Positions 60,425 through 64,000 of a DNA stretch of 64,000 nt are shown here, piece by piece. Every line of letters starts with the position of its first letter. The first letter of the stretch is position 1. The translations under genes were made by a program, and so were the position numbers. Origin of the DNA: Taiwanofungus camphoratus. Taxonomy: Eukaryota > Basidiomycota > Agaricomycetes > Polyporales > Taiwanofungaceae. The DNA lies in contig CP021225.1 in the NCBI GenBank assembly GCA_003999685.1, positions 372,001 through 436,000 of the forward strand. The letters run 5' to 3'. The notes below the pieces were generated by a model. That model saw only the letters and a program-made list of their open reading frames with translations. It was not told the DNA's origin and did not search any database.

Positions 60425-61548
60425 ATGCCTCCTGAATCTTGGAAGTTTGGTAGGAAGCCTAGTCAGAAAGTTCAGGATGCTACAATCGCGTATGTATCTG
60501 CATCCCCGTTCAGCTGCGTAGATTTACTGATCATTTACCAAAGCGTGATGGGACCTACAGGGTCGGGCAAGACAACTGTGGGACGAATGACATTCTCTCG
60601 GGATCATACTCTGAATCTCGTCGTTACAGTTTATCAATCTGGCTAGCGGCTCCCAGTTACGTGTGGGAGCAGGCCTAGAATCAGTTACTGACAGCATACA
60701 ACGTTCCGAGGAATTTCTACTGAACAAATACAAAATTACACTGATCGATACACCTGGGTTTGACGACACAACGAAGAGCGATGCGGAAATTCTCGACATT
60801 ATTACGACTTTTCTATCGACCATGTCAGTCTGCCACATATGACACAGATTTGGCGGTGACTTGACGAGCTTGTTGTTTGTACAGGCATAAGGAAAAGAAG
60901 AGATTGAACGGCATCATTTATTTATATCGCATAACGGACAACAGGATGTCCGGTACGGCGCTGCGGAATTTCAGACTCTTCCTAGAACTTTGCGGCAAAA
61001 GCTTCCTCCCCAATACTGCCATTGTTCTGAATATGTGGAACGAGGTCAACGAAGAGATCAGGCTATCTCGGCGAGAGGAGCTGAGGAGCATTTTCTTCAA
61101 AGCCGCCTTGGATGCGGGCGCTCGCATGTTCACCCACGATAATCACGTTGATTCTTCCCATACAATATTGCGCTATCTTGCGGCTAAGCGTCCGAGGCTA
61201 TTGCAGATACAGAAAGAACTGGTCGACCAGCGGAAGCACGTCTGCGAGACGAAAGCAGGCATCGCATTATTGGGCGATCTGGCTGAGAAGGAACGAAAGC
61301 ATCAGCTGCAGTTGCGGGAGTTATCGAAGGAGCTAGAGGAGGCCATCCGACAACGGGATGAAATTGACAGGAGGGAGTTGGAAGAAGCTGTTCTGAGGCT
61401 CCAGGAAGCTAGCCATAGAATAGTGCTTGAACAGGGGAAGATCCAGGCTGATAAAGAGAACACAAAACATGTTTCAAGGCAAGCCGAAACACGGCAGCAC
61501 CCACGTCGTCTCACCTCTTGCACACGTGCAGGGTCCCTAGAGTGTTGA
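60425..61548 (+). CDS. AIG1/GIMAP-like GTPase, copy I
   Basis: Four exons (60425-60489, 60544-60577, 60630-60823, 60885-61548) give 318 residues starting MPPESWKFGRKPSQK. The 34-base exon encodes VMGPTGSGKTT. G3 is LIDTPGFDDTTKSDAE. The block NGIIYLYRITDNRMSG, then CGKSFLPNTAIVLNMWNEV, follows. The coiled-coil tail (KHQLQLRELSKELEEAIRQ, EEAVLRLQEASHRIVLEQ) ends SCTRAGSLEC; a cysteine as last residue is not a CaaX box. It is the sister of copy G, sharing start-exon basicity, the LNMW segment and the tail; copy H lies between the two on the other strand. Confidence 0.87.
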
Positions 61549-61862
61549 CGTCCTAACATTTATGATATTGTGACTCCATAGTATTGGGTCATGGGTAGAG
61601 TGGTACATAGGTTCGTATCTGTACTCAGCGTGGGAGGTAGTATACATGGCTCCAATACAATACATACACCTCTCCCTAGGTCATGAGAAATACTCGGTAC
61701 ATCTACATGTACACAGTCTGTACAAAAAAACTAAAGGGCACATAACTTGAAATTCGTGAGGAAGATGACGGATGGGAGAACGCATGCAGAGTGGTACAAG
61801 ATGAGAATGAGGGGGTAATATCACAAATCTGCGGGTATATACAACTTACATGCGTATTGTCT
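61549..61862. other. convergent intergenic stretch
   Basis: It lies between the 3' ends of GTPase copy I and the WD40-type gene, probably mostly untranslated region. AT-rich words near 61620-61720 may include polyadenylation signals. Confidence 0.4.
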
Positions 61863-64000
61863 TCACGCCCAGGATGGATCGGTCCACCAGCGCTGTTCAG
61901 CACCACGTACTCTCCATTCTACAATGCCTTTGACAGAGGCGACATAAACGAAGATACCTGACGGGTCGAAGCAAGTTCCTGCCAAGTCTTGGTCCGAATC
62001 GGGCGCAGCCTGGGTGCTCCTTCTGTGCCTGCGTGACATATGACCCGATGTGCGCCGGGTGATATACGGTCCAGAGCTCTCGCGCCGCGACAGCAGACCG
62101 GGACGCCCGGCGCGCAGGTGCTCCGTCGGACGTGGTCCTGATGACTGGAGGCCCAGCTGTGCGGCAGGCACGGGTGACGGCGCTCGCGACGGTGTATATG
62201 ACGAGAAGCAGTCGGACTCGAGCTCGTCCACGTCCATCTCGTCCCCTACGCCTTCGCCCGCCTCATGCATCCCCAAGTCGCTCGCGCCGTCCTCGTGTGT
62301 CCGTTCTCGATTGTCGTGAATCGAGCGAGTGCGAAGGCCGTGCCGGCCCAATAGCCGCCGGACATCGTTCTCCACCTCTCGGTCACCCATAGGAGGGATG
62401 ACAACGATGCCGTCGACATCGTCGTCTGCGTTGACATCTTCTCTGCTGTGTAGTCTGCGACCTAATCGAGGACGCCGACGAGAATTATTAGGATTAGATG
62501 TAGGTATCCGGAATGTGTCTTCTAGCGCGCCGCTGAAGAGGACGATTCTCGAGGAAGGTGGAGGGTTAGGTTCCGTTGGAGGTGAAACCGCAGTTGAGCG
62601 CGGAGGTGATATTGACCTAGGTCGAGCAGGTAGCGCGTGCATGGCAGGAGGTGAGTCGAAGTCCGGCACCCGCACAATCTCCTCCTTCTCGAAGGTACGG
62701 GCGTCCACCACGTGAAGAAGCGAGGTGTGCTATACATCAAATTCTCAGCTTCAGGAAGACTCATAAGTCCTGATAGGAAACACACTTCCGTGAACGTCAT
62801 CACCTCTCGGCCTGCACCTGCTGGGCTGAATTTGACGCTCCTGACGCCCCAACCGGGCGCCCTGCCTATTCCTCGGGCCCAGTCCCACGGGCCATCGTAC
62901 AACCAGCCACTTGCGCCGCCATTGCCCCTTGTTGGCGGCGACCTGCTCTTGTCGGTCTGGAACACTTTCAGCGGCTTCGTGCTCCGTACGTCCCAGACGA
63001 CGACAACGCCTTCCTGCGAGGCGATGGCGAATTTGGTGCCGTCGCCCGAGAAAGCAGTGGAGAAGGATGCGGGTACGGATGCGGTAGATGTGGCAGAGAG
63101 CGAGAATGTGTAGATGGGGTTGTAGGCTATGTATGCGGAGAGGGAAAGCGTAGATATGGGGGAGAATGATATTCGGGAGCCGCCTGAGATGCGATGAATG
63201 TACACATCGGGCGAATCGCCGACGCAGAGAAGTGTGCGTCCGTCAGGCGATATGGAAGCTGAAGATGATTTGAGCAATCCGTTGAATGAGCCACCTAACA
63301 TACAACATATGCGCACAATGATTGATCGGAACATCTAGCTTCAGCTGGCCAGCATCCACCAATCTCGGCCTGCCTTCGCCTTTTCCGCTGCGCACAGCGA
63401 CATCGTAAACCTTGACGGACCGGTCGTTGTTGCTTACAAACAGTCGTGGCTCGACACTGCTTTGATGAGAACGCGCCAGGCCGGTAGAGGTCAGTAGCAC
63501 AGAGTTGTTGATTGACCTATGATCCATCATGTATGTCGTCTCCCATTGCTTGCGACCGAACCCCCGTGCCGATCCGCGAAACGAGAACGCGTCCCTGCTT
63601 GGGGATGGGGATGGGGATGGGGAATAGTATGATAGATGGAGCTCTGCTTCCTGGCCGCCAGCAGCAAGGAGCGTATCGCTAGTGTTGGGGAGGGTGAGGG
63701 CTGAAAGGGAGTTAGGGGTAAAGCTGAGTTCTGTCAATCGCCTTGGAGTCTAGCATGTCCAGGAGACCCTCTTAGATCAAGACTGCACGAATCAGAGTCA
63801 GAACGAGACGCACCGAATTAGGAACTAGAATATCGTGCTCGACTATTGCGTTGTTCTGGGGATAAGTGACGAGGCCCTTTTCATGAGGACAGATTACAAC
63901 ATCGCGAAGTTGTCTGGAAGAGCACGAGAACGGTGGTCAGTGATGTGATGTAATGACACGCTGAGGCCCAAAGACAAGGAGATATCGCCATTCAGGAGCG
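61863..64000 (-). CDS. WD40-type beta-propeller protein, possibly DUF2415/Gid11-like (5' end outside the window)
   Basis: The minus-strand exons read LRDVVICPHEKGLVTYPQNN (near 63900), then RLTELSFTPNSLSALTLP and EPRLFVSNNDRSVKVYDVA. Next come ASISPDGRTLLCVGDSPDV, STAFSGDGTKFAIASQEG and VVVVWDVRSTKPLKVFQ, then GVRSVKFSPAGAGREVMTFTE, HTSLLHVVDARTFEKEEIVR and finally GTCFDPSGIFVYVASVKG with VEWRVRG near the stop at 61863. These are WD40-like blades. A long Ser/Arg/Asp-rich insert lies between the last two. The DWARG-to-TFTEHTS stretch recalls the short DUF2415 domain of fungal propellers; in yeast one such protein is the Gid11 substrate receptor of the GID ubiquitin ligase, as remembered rather than searched. 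The first exon is not certain and may lie beyond 64000. Confidence 0.7.

Noticed and set aside
1-64000. tRNA or rRNA genes and CRISPR arrays
   Set aside because: No B-box-like or rRNA-like sequence was noticed by eye, and no regularly spaced repeats; CRISPR arrays are not expected in a fungal nuclear genome.

Overview
The window looks like part of a filamentous basidiomycete (Agaricomycetes) genome. Genes are split by many short introns of about 40-70 bases with GT...AG ends. The gene set is eukaryotic and fungal: an FG nucleoporin, a dynactin-type actin-related protein, a DXO/RAI1 nuclease, an NsdD-type GATA factor, a sedolisin and a non-LTR retrotransposon. Species cannot be told from sequence alone. 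All names come from motif recognition; no database search was run.

Left part (0-27 kb), conserved housekeeping or metabolic genes with sparse stretches between them: a TauD-type dioxygenase (853-2538, +); an NsdD-type GATA zinc-finger factor (2889-5182, -); about 6.6 kb without a recognisable gene; an aldo/keto reductase of the potassium-channel-beta type (11800-13640, +); a membrane-anchored coiled-coil protein (14226-15630, +); a 3.3 kb stretch with no clear gene; a PX-PB1 domain protein (18912-21600, +); an ARP10-like protein (21872-23979, -); and a secreted sedolisin protease (24323-26879, -).

Middle (28-36 kb): a NUP57/NUP54-type FG nucleoporin (28441-30235, -) has a 5.3 kb LINE inserted 158 bases upstream of its start codon (30393-35723). 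The LINE has a clean target-site duplication, a poly(A) end and one in-frame stop codon in a long endonuclease-RT-RNase H frame.

Right part (35.8-61.5 kb), the most unusual region: nine copies of one GTPase family resembling AIG1/GIMAP proteins. Six look intact (A 35837-37149 -, D 47640-48815 -, E 50125-51178 -, G 54427-55528 +, H 57196-58991 -, I 60425-61548 +) and three are decayed (B, C, F). Every intact copy has the same four-exon layout, in which a 34-base second exon carries the P-loop. A coiled-coil tail follows the G domain; copy H ends in a cysteine cluster and CaaX box, and several copies have a TATA-like box 60-95 bases before the start. A DXO/RAI1 gene (40033-41670, +) and a candidate 125-residue gene with two hydrophobic segments (38985-39534, +) lie inside the cluster. 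A WD40-type gene (61863 to beyond 64000, -) closes the window.

The layout suggests a fast-evolving, birth-and-death GTPase family embedded among stable conserved genes. A role in membrane-linked defence or self-recognition is only an analogy to animal GIMAP and plant AIG1 proteins and is not shown by the sequence.
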